The notes below the pieces were generated by a model. That model was not told the origin of the DNA. It made no database searches and worked only from the letters and a program-made list of their open reading frames with translations. Positions 1-13,811 of a stretch of 64,000 nucleotides of DNA are shown one piece after another. A program made the position numbers and the translations under genes. How positions within the stretch are numbered: the first letter of the stretch is position 1; every line of letters begins with the position of its first letter. Origin of the DNA: Caecitellus pseudoparvulus (lineage: Eukaryota; Bigyra: Bicosoecida); contig CBFFRQ010000069.1 in NCBI GenBank assembly GCA_965644315.1, forward strand, positions 62,001 to 126,000, in the 5' to 3' direction.

Positions 1-902
1 GGAACCATGCTGGCTCCCGCCAGCCGGATGGGCGGCCATCTGGAAAGAATCCAAGCCAAAACTAAAGTCCGTAGTACTGGGATAAGTTGTGCAGCTTTTA
101 GTATGCTCTGAGTTGGATTTGAGTGAAGTATCATTTTATTCCTGCAAACCGATTTCCGCAATTCTCACTTGCCAATCACTACGACCTACAGCAAAACCTG
201 CATCAGGCTGGCGAGTGCAAGCGATTGATTCCGCATGAAGTACATATCGATCAGTTTTTGGTGGGGTTCCCAACTCAAATATCCCAAGAATCCTCATTTC
301 GCCATTTCTGATATAAGCCTGAACTCCTACAGTAGTCAATCAGCAATTTCTTACTGTAAGGTTTCACGAGACCTAATTGTGGGGATGACGTGGACCGCCA
401 CACGCCACGGGCCGAATCTCATGAGTCAAGCAGGTGGCGGGACAGTCCATCTTACGGCGAGGGACTCAGACCATGCAACAGGGTGACATTAACTCCCCAC
501 AGGCCGTTTCACTCTTGATTGCGCATTCTGGCAGCGCTGCACTGAGTCAAAGCGAGAGCCAACTTCCGACCGTGACCTCGGGCTACTTCCCGCAGCAGCA
601 GCTGAGACAGCGCAGCCCCAAGGTAAACCCCTCCCTTCAAGGGCTGGTTCAAGGCGCCGCCCGCTCTTCACTTCGCCTTGCTATACAAGACAACTTCCCG
701 CTGGTATAGGCCATGTGCACGGCAGTGGGACATGACCAAGTATGTGCTGGGCTGCCCATCGGCGGCTCGTGAGGGGAGGTTGGTTTCAGCGGTGCCCGGT
801 CCTGGCCATGCGCACGAGAAAAGCCAAAGGAGCAAAGTGACTGGGGTCATGGGCCTCAGGGCCACAAGCCTGGACATCAGACAGCAGGCGAGCTCGCTGC
901 GC
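1..902. other. Left-edge intergenic region, no supported gene
   Basis: Only short ORFs (under 110 codons) with no recognisable domain are present, and base composition is visibly less GC-rich than the flanking coding DNA. One exact copy of the recurring 9-mer ATTTCCGCA lies at 152-160, a motif found just before several start codons elsewhere in the window, so a transcription start could exist here. No tRNA, rRNA or transposon signature was seen. Confidence 0.5.
152..160 (+). promoter_or_regulatory. Recurring 9-mer ATTTCCGCA, orphan copy
   Basis: An exact copy in the left-edge intergenic region with no recognised gene immediately downstream. It may mark the start of an unrecognised transcript, or be chance. 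Confidence 0.2.
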
Positions 903-3236
903 TCACTGTTCGGGGCAGTAATCGTAGTACCACAGGCTGGAGCCTGCCTCCTCAACAAAGGGACATTGGATGGACGTCGCGAAGTGTGACTGAAAGAAGT
1001 AAATCGCACAACCAACCATGGTGGCAAGAAAGGAGGCAGTCCACCCCGGCGGCCGCACCTCAAACGCCCGCAGCAACCGACTCGTCATCAAGTCCAAGTA
1101 GTGCACCACCCCATACCCCCACGGCATGCGCCCCTCTCGACCCGCCGCCTCCCACGCCGCCTTCGCCGTCAGCTGCTCCCACACAGCTGCATGCTCGTCC
1201 TGCAGCGCCGGGGCATGCGCCTGCCGCACCCGCGCAGCATACGCCGCATCCAGCCGGGGACAGCAGGGGTGGCACATGACACAGGTGTCCTGGGGTGCCA
1301 CATCACACCCGCCGCCCCGCACAGTGGGAGCTGGTGTGCCGCCGTGCACGCTCACCTGCCGTGCGGGGGATGCAGCGGGCGCCATCAGCACCATGGCGGG
1401 CGTGTGCGGTGTCGCTGCCGTGGGGGAGGCGGCGTCGGCCAGGTCCAGCGAGCGCGGGGTGCCGCTGCCGCCGCCCTGCTCCTCGTCCCCCGGCGGCCGA
1501 GGCGACGGCGTGCCGGGCATGGACATGCTGGGCACATCCGCTCCCAGGCTGCAGTCGCCCTTGCCTGCGCCGTCCCCGCTGTCGTCCAGCAGGGCGACGG
1601 GTGTGGCTGCGGTGAGGGCCTTGCCTGGCAGGTGCAGGCGGCGGGTGTGGTAGGCCAGCGTGGCCTCGGTGTCGATGGGGGTGTACCCCACCGCCTCGCC
1701 CCACCACCAGCGTGCCGCAGCGTAGGCCAGGAAGGGCGCCACGTCTGTGCCCAGCTCCAGCACCAGCTGCACGGCGACGCGCCCGGTGATGTCGGTGAGG
1801 GTGAGAGGGGCGCCACCTGGCGTGGCGGGGATGCGGAAGAACGCCACCGTCGGGATCATCATGAGCACCGCCACATCCTCACACATGGTGTCCAGGTGCA
1901 GGAAGTGGTAGTGGGCTCGTGTGCGCCGGCGCTGCCGCCACCTGCGCTCCTGTGCCGTCGCGCCGGGGTGGCTGCACAGCCGGCACCGCCGGGGCAGGCG
2001 GGCACACGCGGCTGAGTACATGGCGTCCCGGGCTGGCATGGTGAAGCGCATGAGCATCTCCACAGCAGCGATGGCGAGGGAGAGGCCGATGGTGACGTAG
2101 ATGGAGTCGACGGCGGTGGTGAAGAAGCGGCCGAGGATGGCGGAGAAGGCGGCGGAGGGCAGCATGAAGAGGACCATGAGCTGTGAGGGGACTTCATGGG
2201 CGAGGGAGGAGCGGGCGAGCCAGCGCAGGACAGCCTGGATGGCTTCTGTGTGAAGTGGTAGGATGCCGAGGCGAAGGAACACCCGCATCCATGTGCCACT
2301 GGAGCTGAAGAGCGGCAGGTATAATGACAAGATGACGAAGATGTTCACGAAAATGATCATCAGGTACGTCAGCGACATCCTTATCGGCTTCTTTGCAAGG
2401 GTGAAGGCAATGGATCGGAGGTGCATGGGCCACCCGACAGTGACAACCACCTGTGAGTGAGGGACAGGCAAAGCGGTGCTGCATGCTACAGGGAAGCGAT
2501 GCAGAGGGGGTACATACCAGTCCAAGGATAGAGACGAGGACGTAAAGGAGTTGGAATTCGCGCTCCATATCGGCTGGAGTGCGCGTGGCCAGGCTGAAGT
2601 ATGGCAGGGACACTAAGAACAACACTGAGAAGGCCAGCCCCAGCATGGCGAGCACACTCCCTCGGTGTGGAAGTTGCCATCCTGCAATGGCTACCCACGT
2701 TCCACCAGCAATGCAAAAGCTGGACAGCGCTGATGCCAGGCACTGCGTCGAGAGCTGCACCCAAAACAGCGGACTCTGTGAGGGGCGTCGGCGAGAGAGC
2801 GGGAGCGGTTCCAAGGCAAGGCCTATGCGTAGTTCTATGCTAAACACCATGGGACATTGAGCACAGGTTGGCGGATGCCTAAGCCTGGCTTGGCGAGCTT
2901 GCCGCGCAAGGAGCACCTGCGCCACTCACGCTTTCAGGAGGCGACTCTGGCGCTGAGAGTGCGAAGAGCCCAGTTGGCTGGAAAGTGGAGTTGGGAGAGC
3001 CTCTGACAAAAGGGATGACCAGGTTGAGAGAGGAGCGCCCTGCGGGGGCGGCGCGGTCCTGGCCCGTGCTGCAGCGGAATGCAAGCTGCGGCCTCAGCGA
3101 AGCCTTGGTCCAATCGACGCCAGGCCGGGCTGACAGGCGACTCACGGGCCTCGTTGAAGATGTAGTTGGACAGGTAAAACCTTCCCAGGGCAACGACAGT
3201 GACAAGCAGCGCTGTTGACAGCGTCAAGAGCTTCAT
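903..3236 (-). CDS. Polytopic membrane protein, family A/B/C, member C
   Basis: Function unknown. Exon 1 (3236-3146) opens with MKLLTLSTALLVTVVALGRF, a membrane segment or signal anchor, and ends in phase 1 at a GTGAGT donor. An internal exon ends at 2518 (GTATGT donor, phase 0), and the last exon is 2450-903 (intron 2451-2517, 67 bp). The start of the internal exon, between about 2.8 and 2.95 kb, is unresolved, and a further small exon may lie in the gap. About ten hydrophobic segments are visible. A Ser/Pro/Gly-rich loop then leads to a Cys cluster (C-V-M-C-H-P-C-C), a final membrane span and the tail C-P-F-V...Y-Y-D-Y-C. The tail, loop architecture and phase-0 intron match two tandem genes at 28.7-35.8 kb, so the three are paralogues. 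No enzyme motif or named family was recognised. Confidence 0.7.
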
Positions 3237-4200
3237 GGAGCCGGCATGACGGCTGGGCGGTGTGGAAAGGTGCAGTGCAGCAGGGCTGCGAAGGCTTGGC
3301 ACTCCTTCGCACCACTCACAGCGCACTAGCAAAGGCCTGCACGGGCGTCAGTGCAACAGTATGACGAACATGCCTTCCTGCAGGTGTGGGACTATCACCA
3401 TTGCGAGCCATCGTGCCGCCTGCCAAGGGTGGGGGGAAACAGCAACCAGCTGCCGCTGCGCCGGCTGCTCGGCTGGGGCGGGATGCTCGTTCGAACCTTG
3501 CCGCTGGGGCCAGGGAGACAAGGCAGAGGGGAAAACGCGAGCTCAGGAACTGGTGACACGCGAAATAAGCTTGCTGCCGCAGGGTCGGCTTCACTGAAGA
3601 CACACTGTGCGAAGCGGTACGTTGCAGTTTTAGCGGCTTGTGCGGGCTGTGGTCTGATCGGGGGGGGGTGGTGTGAGGGCTCGGAAGGAGGGCAAAGGGA
3701 GGCTGAAACTTGTGGCGCGGGAAAGCAGGACGTCCTTGGAGCGTATGCCTGGGTTGCTCACTCGTTCCGCTTCAAGCCTCTGCCATGGTGGGTCGTCGGA
3801 GGTGACTGCGGGTGCTGGCACACCATGCGCCAGCGCGGCCGTTGTCCAAAACGCCGCCGCAACAGCAGCAGACGGTACAGGTATGGTCCACTGGGGAGTC
3901 AGAGACGCAAACCCCGGAGCTGCTCAATGGCCACCAGAGAGACCCTGCAATGCTGTCCTTGCAGAACGCGGATCGATAAAGCCTTATGTCAAGGGTAAAT
4001 GCCCAGACTTCTGGCGCTGTTCACCGACTTGTATGCCGGCCGAGTCGGTGCTTTGCCTCGCGCTACAGGCGGAGCCAGCTTCGCCAATGGTGGCTGCACC
4101 TGAAAGTCTTCACCCTCCTTGAACGTGGGCCTTCACTATCGTGCCTTGCTGTGTGATGCGTTTCATGTATCCCTGCGTTGTCATTCAGTAGGCGGCACGG
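3237..4200. other. Intergenic stretch without a supported gene
   Basis: The longest ORF (3351-3998, plus, 215 codons) is rich in Arg, Cys and Gly with no domain or hydrophobic pattern and looks like a chance ORF. A run of G at 3660-3667 is present. It probably holds the upstream region of paralogue C. Confidence 0.4.
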
Positions 4201-5289
4201 TCATGGCGCTGGTTGCTTCCGCCTCATGCCAGGGTATGCTCGAGGAGGACCTTTTCTCGCCACTGCGTCCTCAGGTGAAGCACTTTGGGCAGGCACAGCG
4301 GGGAGGAGCGGCGGGTGCTGCAGTGTGCGATGCGACCGTGGCCCAACAGTGGCAGGCTGCAAGCCGTGCGGAGGAGCGGCGCCCGCTTTGGATGCCCCAG
4401 CCAGGGACAGACTCCCCGCTGAGCTTTGGTGGACCACAGGGCCGCTCTTCCTCGGCAGCTGCTGCATCGGGTCTGCATGCAGTGGCAAGACCGGCGTGCT
4501 GGCTTGCCGAGGCTTGTTTGCGAGCTTGAGAGGTGTGGTGGGATCGACCTCTGGGAGCTTGTCAGGGCTTGGTTGCGCCCAGGAGCTTGCAACTGCGGTC
4601 GCTGCGGCAACAGCCCGTAGAGCTGTGCTGATCGCAATGTCTCGCGCCCAAGCCAGTCGCTCTGGCAGGCTGAGCCCGACGCGCATGGGGCGCGTTTTAC
4701 CGAACTGCAGGGTGGTGCTGCTGTCAAGCAAGTGTGGCAGGGACTGTCCCGCTTCCACATCACCCGAAAGGTCGCAATCAGACATACATGCCGGGGATTC
4801 ATGTGGTGCGTTGGCTCCTTGGGTTTTTGCCGTCCAGGGGCGCTCAATGTGCTGGGGAGGTGGTGTCAGCCATGGCCAAAGCAAGCCACCTGAACCCAGC
4901 CCTGGCGAGGCTTCCGAAGGCGTAGATTCCACAGATGCCGTTGAGGGAGAGTGAAGCCAGGCTGGGCCTTGCCTTGTTGCCATGGGGGTGCTGCTGTCTC
5001 CCCACGACAAGGTGGGGGGTTGCCAGGGGCCAGGGCTTCGTTGAACGGCAGCGGCTGGAGCGGCTGCGCCGACGCCTTCACGTGGTGGGCAGCGGAATGG
5101 CAGGTCAGGCTGCTGGAAGTGCGGGTCCATTGCTTTATGTAGCGCCTTGCCGCCTGTTTTAGGCCGAGGAGAGGCGTCGTGAGGCCCCGAATGTGTCGGT
5201 GTTTCACACCACTTCCTTTTGCGTTTCGTGCCTGATGACCGGCGGCGGTGGAGACACACAATAGGATAGCCACGAGGCTGAAAGTGCAC
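4201..5289 (-). CDS. Hypothetical Ser/Pro/Ala-rich protein, doubtful
   Basis: A single uninterrupted 362-codon ORF. It begins with a basic KRKRK stretch near residue 23 that could be a nuclear signal, followed by low-complexity Ser/Pro/Ala sequence. One more ordinary segment (around residues 195-240, containing LPERLAWARD) could form a helix. Codon third positions are only moderately GC-rich, less so than in the secure genes nearby, and no domain is recognised. If real it would be head-to-head with HAP2, about 245 bp apart. It could equally be a long chance ORF in GC-rich DNA, or one exon of a spliced gene. Confidence 0.35.
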   Translation of the reverse strand: MHFQPRGYPIVCLHRRRSSGTKRKRKWCETPTHSGPHDASPRPKTGGKALHKAMDPHFQQPDLPFRCPPREGVGAAAPAAAVQRSPGPWQPPTLSWGDSSTPMATRQGPAWLHSPSTASVESTPSEASPGLGSGGLLWPWLTPPPQHIERPWTAKTQGANAPHESPACMSDCDLSGDVEAGQSLPHLLDSSTTLQFGKTRPMRVGLSLPERLAWARDIAISTALRAVAAATAVASSWAQPSPDKLPEVDPTTPLKLANKPRQASTPVLPLHADPMQQLPRKSGPVVHQSSAGSLSLAGASKAGAAPPHGLQPATVGPRSHRTLQHPPLLPAVPAQSASPEDAVARKGPPRAYPGMRRKQPAP

Positions 5290-5533
5290 CCCGTGTCTTG
5301 AAACTCAGACGGAGGATGCATGCAAGCTGCTTCAAGTTGTGTGCGGGCTCGGGATTTGGAGGAGTGGCGTGGCCTCCCCCCTGCTTGACTTCCTCCGCAG
5401 CGGAAACTCCGAGGCGGGCTGCCCAGGCTGCAAAAAGCCGCCAGCCCCCCAGGCACTGCACCGCGCACATGGATTTCATACATTCTTGCACGCTTCGGGT
5501 GCTTGCCAAGGCGTGCAGGCGCCCCATCTCAGC

Positions 5534-7507
5534 ATGGTGCAAGCTCTCCGGTGCCTGCTGCGGTTGGCGTTTCTCGCTGGGCTGTCCCTCACGACACACA
5601 GCACTTTGCTGGCAAGTTCAACCATAGAGCAGTGCGTTCGGACGGGCGTTGGTGCTGACGCTTGCGAGCGCCGCCTGCTGGCCACGCTGTCGGTGCAGAA
5701 TGCCCAGGAGTTGGTGGAGGGTGTAGAGACAATCAACATCGTGGCAGCTACCGACGCAAGTGGAGAGGTGCACTCTGTTCAAGACGGACTCCAAGTGTGG
5801 CTGGCCAAGAGCTCCATCTCCCTCCAGTACCCGCTGACCTACGTGCGGGACTTCAACAACAAGCCAAAGGAGGTGATCGTCCTGCGGAACTCTGGCGGCG
5901 CGGCCTTCAATGCTCTACTCAACCCTTGCCAGGACGACCCAGGCGAAGATGTAGCCTGCGGATGGGTCCGGAACAGTGCAGGTGATGCGATTCCCAACTC
6001 GCAAGGGTTCTGCTGCCGCTGTGACTTGGAGGCCATGCTGGGCTTCTACGGGACACAGGCGCGCTCTGCCGGGCACGGCGTTGAGTGCAGCATTTGGAAC
6101 TCCCAGTCTCAGACCGCCCATTGCCTGCGCATGGACGAACTGTGGTACTCAGCCTTCACAGTGGGCGCCCCGAGAGTGCAGTATGACCTGGATGTCGTCG
6201 TCAAGCACTGCCCAGCTGGTGCCCGCGGCTCGAGCGAGCCTGTCATCGTGGACCCGACGAATCTCCCCCCGGAAGATGACGTGGCGCTTCCCAACAGCGC
6301 CTACGAACAACCGCAGTGCAGCATGCAGGTGATCCGACTTGGTCCGAATCGCCCGACGGCGTGTGCGACCGTTCCCTGGTCGACACCCAACATGACCTCT
6401 GGTGCTTGCGATGTAGAGGTGTCCATCGAGGGCGACTTCGCCCCCTGGGAAGGCACACACAGCTTTCAGCACCAGTACTTGGTTGTGCCGTCTGTCTGTG
6501 ACGATGTCAGCAAGTGTGGCGCGCGGCTTGCAGATGCCCCTGGAAAGTGGATGCTGGTGGACAAGTCCAGGTTTACCCTGGACGGCAGCACGTGCAACAA
6601 GATCGGTGTGAGCTACACAGCATTTCGAAGTCAAGGGCAGCGGTGTGACGTTCCAGTGCAGTCCTGTCTAGGTGGGCAGCTGCATGACTTGTACGCCTTG
6701 GATCAGGCGGCGCTGGAAGCTGGCGAGACAGGCGCATACTTTGCTCGCTTTCAGCCCGCAGGCACACTGACCCAAACGCGGGACACGACGCAGCTTGTGT
6801 ACAGGACTGATCGCTACCAGCGAACGGTGGTGGCTCTGAACCTCAACGCAGATGGCCTGACGCTCATTCGCAATGTGTCACCCGGGCGCCTGCTTGCGGC
6901 GAACGTAACGGACTTCACTGCATTCAGTGGAAACGGCCGCCTTCGCGTCGTGGCGCAGAACCTTGGCGTGGTTCTGTCTCCCTTCACTGTCAGTGTGTCC
7001 TGCTCGAGATTCATCGCCGAAGTTCCCAGCAAGCAAGTCACACTGCCCGTGTCCACAAGCAGCGTCGCCGAGGCCGAAGCGGGGGGCAATCCCCTCGACT
7101 TGCTGACCTTCGCCCTTGAAGCCACAAGGCGAGGGCAAGGACAGCACTGGTGCCGCGTTTCACTGCAAGACGCACTTCAGCGGGAAGTGGATACCCGCAG
7201 TGTCAACTTCACGACCTTTGCCGTGGAAGTCGATCGGGGCTCGCAGGGGGGCGAAGCGGAGGAGGGTGCCCCGGATGCCAGTGACACGGCGGTCGCCCAA
7301 GGGTCCTCGGCGTCCTGCGAAAGCAAGTGCTCCGAGTGGTATGATATGCCGTGTGCAGTCTTGCAGGGTTGCTGGGAGCGCGTGCTGCACGGGCTTCTGG
7401 GTATTCTTGGGGTTGTCCTGCTGGGCAGTGCCATCTGGCGCGCTGTGCGCTGTGCATCCGCCGCTTCCCAGGCGCCCGCGCCGCCGCCACCCAAAGCGGC
7501 CCACTAA
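5534..7507 (+). CDS. HAP2: HAP2/GCS1 gamete membrane fusion protein
   Basis: Gamete plasma-membrane fusogen of the HAP2/GCS1 family, which drives lipid bilayer merger after gamete adhesion. The 657-residue protein starts at the first Met followed by a signal peptide (hydrophobic segment about residues 5-25). The ORF stays open 5' of this Met, but that stretch lacks signal-peptide character. Family hallmarks are visible: the Cys-rich QGFCCRC segment near residue 160, the downstream SAFTVGAP segment, and the CNKIGVSY/CDVPVQSCL block followed by LHDLY near residues 355-395. A single transmembrane helix (about 616-638) precedes a short Cys-containing cytosolic tail ending in a Pro/Ala run. The length is typical of protist HAP2. 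No intron is needed. SEC23 follows on the same strand. Confidence 0.95.
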   Translation: MVQALRCLLRLAFLAGLSLTTHSTLLASSTIEQCVRTGVGADACERRLLATLSVQNAQELVEGVETINIVAATDASGEVHSVQDGLQVWLAKSSISLQYPLTYVRDFNNKPKEVIVLRNSGGAAFNALLNPCQDDPGEDVACGWVRNSAGDAIPNSQGFCCRCDLEAMLGFYGTQARSAGHGVECSIWNSQSQTAHCLRMDELWYSAFTVGAPRVQYDLDVVVKHCPAGARGSSEPVIVDPTNLPPEDDVALPNSAYEQPQCSMQVIRLGPNRPTACATVPWSTPNMTSGACDVEVSIEGDFAPWEGTHSFQHQYLVVPSVCDDVSKCGARLADAPGKWMLVDKSRFTLDGSTCNKIGVSYTAFRSQGQRCDVPVQSCLGGQLHDLYALDQAALEAGETGAYFARFQPAGTLTQTRDTTQLVYRTDRYQRTVVALNLNADGLTLIRNVSPGRLLAANVTDFTAFSGNGRLRVVAQNLGVVLSPFTVSVSCSRFIAEVPSKQVTLPVSTSSVAEAEAGGNPLDLLTFALEATRRGQGQHWCRVSLQDALQREVDTRSVNFTTFAVEVDRGSQGGEAEEGAPDASDTAVAQGSSASCESKCSEWYDMPCAVLQGCWERVLHGLLGILGVVLLGSAIWRAVRCASAASQAPAPPPPKAAH

Positions 7508-10459
<2,952 letters not shown>

Positions 10460-10640
10460 CGAGCTCAGCCACCTTCAGTGCTGGCAGCAGACTGCAGCCA
10501 GCACTTCAAATTCACCCCTCAAATATCTCTGCATTTCACTAAGCCTTGCATGCACCCTGGCCGTCACACGTGCTTGTTGCCCCGGCTGGGTCACTGTGTC
10601 ACCTTTCCCAGCAGCACTGCCGTTGGGCAATTGCCAAGCC

Positions 10641-12057
10641 ATGGCTTCGCAGGCTTTCAACCCAGAAGGCGTCAAGGTGGCGATTGTGGGCAAGAACTTC
10701 CCCGCCTCGGGGGACAAAGCCACTCTGAAAATGCAATTGGAAGCCCTTGGCTTCAAGGTCCTCGTGCGTGGGGCTGTGCGGCATCACACCAGTGTGTGTC
10801 GAAACACGGCGCGAAACGCTGCATCGTGCTGCTCCTCTGACACAGTCCCGCGTCACTGCCAACGTCACGCACGTCTTTCCTGGCACGGACCTGCCTTCCT
10901 CAGCCGTCCAGTCCACGCTGCGCTCCCGGGCAGACATCAAAGTTGCCCCTGACTCCGCTTTGAGCGACTTGCAGGAGGGGAGGGAACCTGCCTGGTGCAC
11001 TTGGCACCAGCACTCAACGGGCGAAACGCCCAGTGCCCCCCAGGTGGTGTCTGCCTACCCCCAAACAGCACAAGCAGCACAGCCGGCAACAGTGGCAGCT
11101 CGGTCAGCATCAGGAAGGTCCCAGAGGCGCTCTGCACGCGCCACGCAGGCAACTGAGGCCGCCGCAGCGGTTGAGGCGGCGATTGAGGCCGCAGAGCAGG
11201 AGGAAGGCGAGGAGCCTCGGCTGCGACCGTGGCGCGCGGCGGCCAGCATGGCGACGCAGCAGCGCATCCACCGCGCACGCACCCAGACACTGTACCTGGT
11301 GAACCGTGAGGCCGTCAGCGACACCCACGTGAACTTCCAAGTGCTGGGGTCCACGGGCAACCTGTACACCGTCACCATCTCCAACTTGACAGACTGCACC
11401 TGCCCCGACTCCGCCCGCGGCAACCTGTGCAAACACCGGCTGTTCGTCATGCTCAAGGTGTTGCGCCGGCGCACGAGTGACCCCCTCGTGTGGCAGGCGG
11501 CGCTGCTGGACAGCGAGCTGCGGCGCCTGTTCGCGGCAGCGCCCCAGCCAGGCAGTGTCGGCGCAGCGCTGGCCAGCGCCTCTGTGCGCGCGGCTGTCAT
11601 GGCGGCCACAGGGGCACAGGACTGCATTGGGGGCGCAGACCCCGCCCCGTCCGCGCCTGCTGCTAGCGGTGGCGGCGGAGGTGGTGGCGCTGAGGGGGAG
11701 GTGTCCTCTGCTGGGATAGCGCGCAAGGGCGTGAACGAGGGTGACTGCTGCCCCATCTGCTTCGAAGACATGGAGCCAGGGACAGAGGACCAGCTGGTGT
11801 GGTGCAAGGGGGCCTGCGGGCAGAACCTGCACGTGGCCTGCATGAAGCAGTGGACAACAGCCAAGCGGCGAGCTGGCGCGCCAGTGACTTGTGTCTACTG
11901 CCGAGCGGCGTGGTTGGAGGACACGCCGGCAGCTGGAACAGGCAGCAGCAGTGCTGGCGGGTACCTGAATTTCGCAGACGGCACGGGGCAGCGGCGGGAT
12001 CGCAGTTCATCAGGGTACGCCTTCGCGCAGTGGGGGCGGCGGCAGTACGTGAGGTGA
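10641..12057 (+). CDS. BRCT-SWIM-RING protein, probable E3 ubiquitin ligase
   Basis: Two exons, 10641-10763 and 10846-12057 (82-bp intron, phase 0), encode 444 residues. Residues 8 to about 80 resemble the PARP1-type BRCT fold (VKVAIVGKNF, then LEALGFKV, and a second half with VTANVTHVF and IKVAPDSAL). The intron lies inside this domain. A low-complexity Ala/Glu linker follows. The SWIM zinc finger has the CxC...CxH pattern (C-T-C-P then C-K-H, about residues 225-238). A C3HC4-type RING lies at about residues 342-395 (CCPICFEDM, then CGQNLHVACMKQW, then CVYCRAAW). SWIM plus RING is known from ZSWIM2/MEX-type ubiquitin ligases. The BRCT suggests a DNA-damage or chromatin link, which is inference. 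A further short intron between 10980 and 11045 cannot be excluded. It converges on OST3 with 85 bp between stop codons. Confidence 0.85.
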
Positions 12058-12142
12058 AGGGGCGAGGGATTGTGGTGGTGTGTCCAGCGGCGCTGCAGTG
12101 TGCAATGCATTGGGTGTGCGAGGGGGTGGGCGCCCACTGTCC

Positions 12143-13328
12143 TCACGCGAACTGCATGTACCACCTGTTCTTGTACCGGTACATCATGACGATGGTGGAG
12201 TACGCGAAGAAGAAGAGCCCTGCGACGCCGATGGCGACAGAGGTCTTGGCTGCGGGGGAGCTGATGTACTTGGACCACTGCGTGAGGGCCACCACTGCCA
12301 GGGCACAGGCGATGTTCAGGGCGCCCACTAGCAGGCCCTCCAGCACAGTCTGCGTGCCGTTCTGGGCGATGACCACCACCGGCTTGCGCGTGGCGGGGTC
12401 CAGGGAGATCCAAGGCACCCCCCGGATGATGTCGTACAGGACGCCCGAGACGGCGATGAAGAAGAACGCCACTGCGACGATGATCCACAGGGGCTTGAAG
12501 TCCCGTAGCGCCATGGCCAGGTCCAGCAGCGGCTGGAAGGCGAAGCGCAGAGCCAGCACGACGAGCCCCGCCAGCAGCAGCAGGGCGATGATGGCGGGCC
12601 AGGGCGAGCGCACGATGGCGAACTGTGCAGTGAGGAGAGGGGGGGGGTGAGTGGTGCTTCCAGAGCAGGGGCTGGGGTCAGGCAGCGTGTACGCACCCCG
12701 ACGCCGGTCTTGCCTCGGACGAAGTTCTCCACGTTCTCCGCCAGGAAGTGGTCTGCCGCATACTTCCACCCAGCCGGCAGGTCCACCACGTCGATGGCGT
12801 GGGAGCCAGTGGGCGCGAAGTGCACCAACTGCGGCACGCCCTTCAGCTTGTACTGCGCGCAGCGGAAGGCAGGGTGGGTGTGGTCAGCGCCAGAGCAGGC
12901 AGCGCCAGTGCCAGGTGTCCGCCGGGGCACAGCGCCTGGGCGCCAGTGCGCAGCGCACGCACCTTGCCAAAGGCATTGCGGTTCTTGTTGAACATGGCCA
13001 CGCCAAAGAAGGCTGGCTGTGCCCCGCCGTGGCCCTTGGCACGCGCCGCGCCGTAGCTTGCAGCGGCCACTGCCACCTCGGCTTGAAACGGTGCGCACAC
13101 TTCGCACTTGAACGGGCCCTCCGGCGCGTTGAACAGGACGAACATGTGGTACGGCCGGTTGGCAGCAGAGACATACTTCTCGAAGTTCTTGTCTGTGAGT
13201 GTCAGCAGGCTGGCGCTGTTGCCAGTGAGCGTGTCCAGCGCTGCTAGCTTTGCATCGCCTTCGGGTGAGGCAGCTGCCACGCCGAGTGCTGCCGCCAGGG
13301 CGACAGCCGCCGCCACACGCAGCACCAT
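12143..13328 (-). CDS. Oligosaccharyltransferase subunit OST3/OST6 (TUSC3/MAGT1 type)
   Basis: Thioredoxin-like subunit of the ER oligosaccharyltransferase that transiently holds substrate cysteines by mixed disulphide during N-glycosylation. Three exons, 13328-12963, 12852-12697 and 12622-12143 (introns of 110 and 74 bp, all phase 0), give 333 residues, the usual family length. Features in order: signal peptide (about 1-22); luminal thioredoxin-like domain with active-site C75-E-V-C78; the segment YKLKGVPQLVHFAPTG; then four membrane helices (IIALLLLAGLVVLAL, WIIVAVAFFFIAVSGVLY, LLVGALNIACALAVVAL and IGVAGLFFFAYSTIVMMY). It ends in a basic/aromatic tail as in the family. Both donors are GTGCGT. 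The start was chosen at the Met directly before the signal peptide. Confidence 0.95.
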
Positions 13329-13811
13329 GGCGAGCCTGGCGTCAAGCACCAATGCCAGCACGCGGAAAGGGTGCTGTGACACCTTGTCGTCGCATGTCGG
13401 GGGCCTGTGGGCTTTGCGGGTCGGTGGGCACTGTCCGCCTGGCTCTGCCCCGCCGCGCCGAAGCAGCAGTGCCTGCTTGGAGACAGAAATCAGCTCCCTG
13501 AGCCCTGTCGATGCACGCAGGCAGCTGCACCGATCGGCTGTATGCGGCGAGCTTGCCCCAGCAGCCCTCAGTCTCCCGTTGAGGCCCAGGCTGCTGCGGA
13601 GCGGGTTGTGCCACAGGCCGCCCACGCACAGCGGGCAGGCCACTGAGTGCCGCCAGTGCAGGGTTCCCATTGGTCTTGCGCTGCAGAGCCCGCTCATCCA
13701 CAGCGCAATTACACGCACTCAGTCAGTGGCGCTCCAGTACCTCCAGTCGCTTCCCCGGGAAGGCGTTGCAGCAGGCCCGGCGAGGTCGTGAGTGCGGAAA
13801 TTGCTTGCAGC
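13329..13811. other. Divergent promoter region between OST3 and the coiled-coil gene
   Basis: 483 bp between two divergent start codons, expected to carry both promoters. An exact copy of the recurring 9-mer, in reverse orientation (TGCGGAAAT), lies at 13793-13801, ten bases before the plus-strand ATG. ORFs crossing this region have no recognisable domain. Confidence 0.5.
13793..13801 (-). promoter_or_regulatory. Recurring 9-mer ATTTCCGCA, inverted copy
   Basis: TGCGGAAAT lies ten bases before the ATG of the C2-like/coiled-coil gene. It is the exact reverse complement of the element that precedes QTRT1, PEX19 and THYN1. It contains a CGGAAA core like that bound by ETS-type factors in animals, but any factor here is unknown. 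Confidence 0.35.

Noticed and set aside
3351-3998. 215-codon plus-strand ORF
   Set aside because: Composition is Arg/Cys/Gly-rich and irregular, with no domain and no supporting splice structure.
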